Shown one piece after another: positions 13,225-13,658 of a stretch of 13,658 nt of DNA (its first letter is position 1; each line of letters opens with the position of its first letter). Under the pieces are notes generated by a model, which was not told the DNA's origin, ran no database searches, and saw only the letters and a program-made list of their open reading frames with translations. The DNA comes from an uncultured Oscillospiraceae bacterium. Its GTDB lineage: Bacteria > Bacillota > Clostridia > Oscillospirales > Oscillospiraceae. The position numbers and the translations under genes were made by a program. Where the stretch lies: contig CAJTVM010000070.1 of the NCBI GenBank assembly GCA_910579595.1, positions 1 through 13,658 on the forward strand, read 5' to 3'.

Positions 13225-13589
13225 CATTAGGTAAATCCTCGGAGGACTATTTAGAGGCCATTTTGATACTTCACCAGAAAAGGGGGAGCATCAGATCGGT
13301 TGACCTTGCCGGATATATGGGATATTCAAAACCAAGTGTCAGCCATGCGGTAAAGAACCTGCGGACTGGCGGATTTCTGGTCATAGATGAAAACGGCTGT
13401 CTTTGTTTGACCGATAAAGGACGAACAGTTGCTGAAAAGATTTATGAACGCCGCCAATTTTTCATGGAGCAGCTAATCGCTGCTGGTGTCGATCAGGAAA
13501 CAGCGGAGCAAGACGCCCACCAGATAGAACACGCAATCAGCGACCTGTCATTTCAAAAGCTGAAAGAAAAAGCACAGCAGACTAATTAG
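13221..13589 (+). CDS. DtxR/MntR-family metalloregulator with altered metal site and likely CTG start
   Basis: This is a 122-residue regulator of the DtxR/MntR family when started at CTG 13221, which gives the typical opening L-G-K-S-S-E-D-Y-L-E-A-I-L. That start has AAGGGGGTG about 9 bases upstream and overlaps the MATE stop (CTGA). The next candidate, TTG 13263, would remove the first helix and two metal ligands. The helix-turn-helix is V-D-L-A-G-Y-M-G-Y-S-K-P-S-V-S-H-A-V-K-N-L (27-47). Compared with Bacillus subtilis MntR, D9 and E12 match D8 and E11, and E103 and H104 match E102 and H103. H77 is replaced by Arg (R78) and E99 by His (H100). It has no SH3-like domain, as in MntR. It probably senses Mn2+ or Fe2+ and regulates its own cluster. 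No terminator is seen before the window ends. Confidence 0.85.
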   Translation: MTLGKSSEDYLEAILILHQKRGSIRSVDLAGYMGYSKPSVSHAVKNLRTGGFLVIDENGCLCLTDKGRTVAEKIYERRQFFMEQLIAAGVDQETAEQDAHQIEHAISDLSFQKLKEKAQQTN

Positions 13590-13658
13590 AGCATTCATAA
13601 AACAATATCTGATGGCGACACTCTTTCGGGAATATTGGATGGGCTTGATGCTGCACAA

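Noticed and set aside
13590..13658. Open frames running off the right end, including an ATG at 13611 and a frame in phase with the MntR-like gene just after its stop
   Set aside because: Neither has a visible ribosome site, and about 20 residues are too few to recognise a family. The in-phase frame could be the start or remnant of another gene, but this window cannot show it.
1..13658. Mobile-element signals (integrase, transposase, terminal repeats) expected for a resistance island
   Set aside because: No such genes or repeats are visible inside the window, so horizontal transfer is only suspected from gene content.

Overview
The window reads as part of a metal- and drug-efflux island from a Gram-positive anaerobe of the class Clostridia, plausibly a gut Oscillospiraceae or Lachnospiraceae. 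This placement is an inference from strong AGGAGG-type ribosome sites, near-consensus sigma-A promoters, overlapping ATGA gene junctions and the protein families present (ArsR, CsoR, MntR-like and AraC regulators, HMA proteins, MATE pumps). The sequence looks GC-richer up to about 8200 and AT-richer afterwards, which may mean two joined blocks; this is an eye estimate, not a calculation.

Region 1 (1-1320): the 3' part of a nitroreductase ends at a clear terminator. Next come two divergent ArsR/SmtB repressors with different metal sites. The leftward one carries a complete SmtB-type alpha5 zinc site. The rightward one carries a CadC-like CVC site and a His-rich N-terminus, and has a strong promoter. 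It converges on the Zn/Cd exporter across a bidirectional terminator.

Region 2 (1322-3795): a leftward operon encodes a 72-residue heavy-metal-associated (HMA) protein and then a P1B-2 ATPase (CadA/ZntA type) without its own N-terminal HMA domain. A 15-bp hairpin lies between them. Upstream are a good promoter and a 26-bp inverted repeat placed like an ArsR operator.

Region 3 (3677-6686): a rightward copper operon encodes CopA, with N-terminal and C-terminal HMA domains, and the overlapping Cu(I) repressor gene csoR. The promoter region carries a CsoR-like GC-rich palindrome and a second inverted repeat. The C-terminal HMA has its own Shine-Dalgarno sequence and ATG, so free CopZ may also be made.

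Region 4 (6705-9924): a MATE exporter is driven by a promoter with the same GCTCC-N5-GGAGC element as copA. An AraC-family regulator follows, then a receiver-less OmpR-type winged-helix ORF in the -1 frame. Their junction looks like a possible programmed -1 frameshift site.

Region 5 (9943-13658): a TetR regulator with a perfect-consensus promoter is followed by a tight cluster of a Mn-type CDF exporter, a second MATE and a DtxR/MntR-like regulator. The last gene appears to start at CTG inside the MATE stop codon and has an altered metal site.

Together the genes form a set of sensor-plus-exporter modules for Zn/Cd, Cu and probably Mn, with two MATE pumps. No RNA genes, CRISPR arrays, insertion sequences or integrases were seen.
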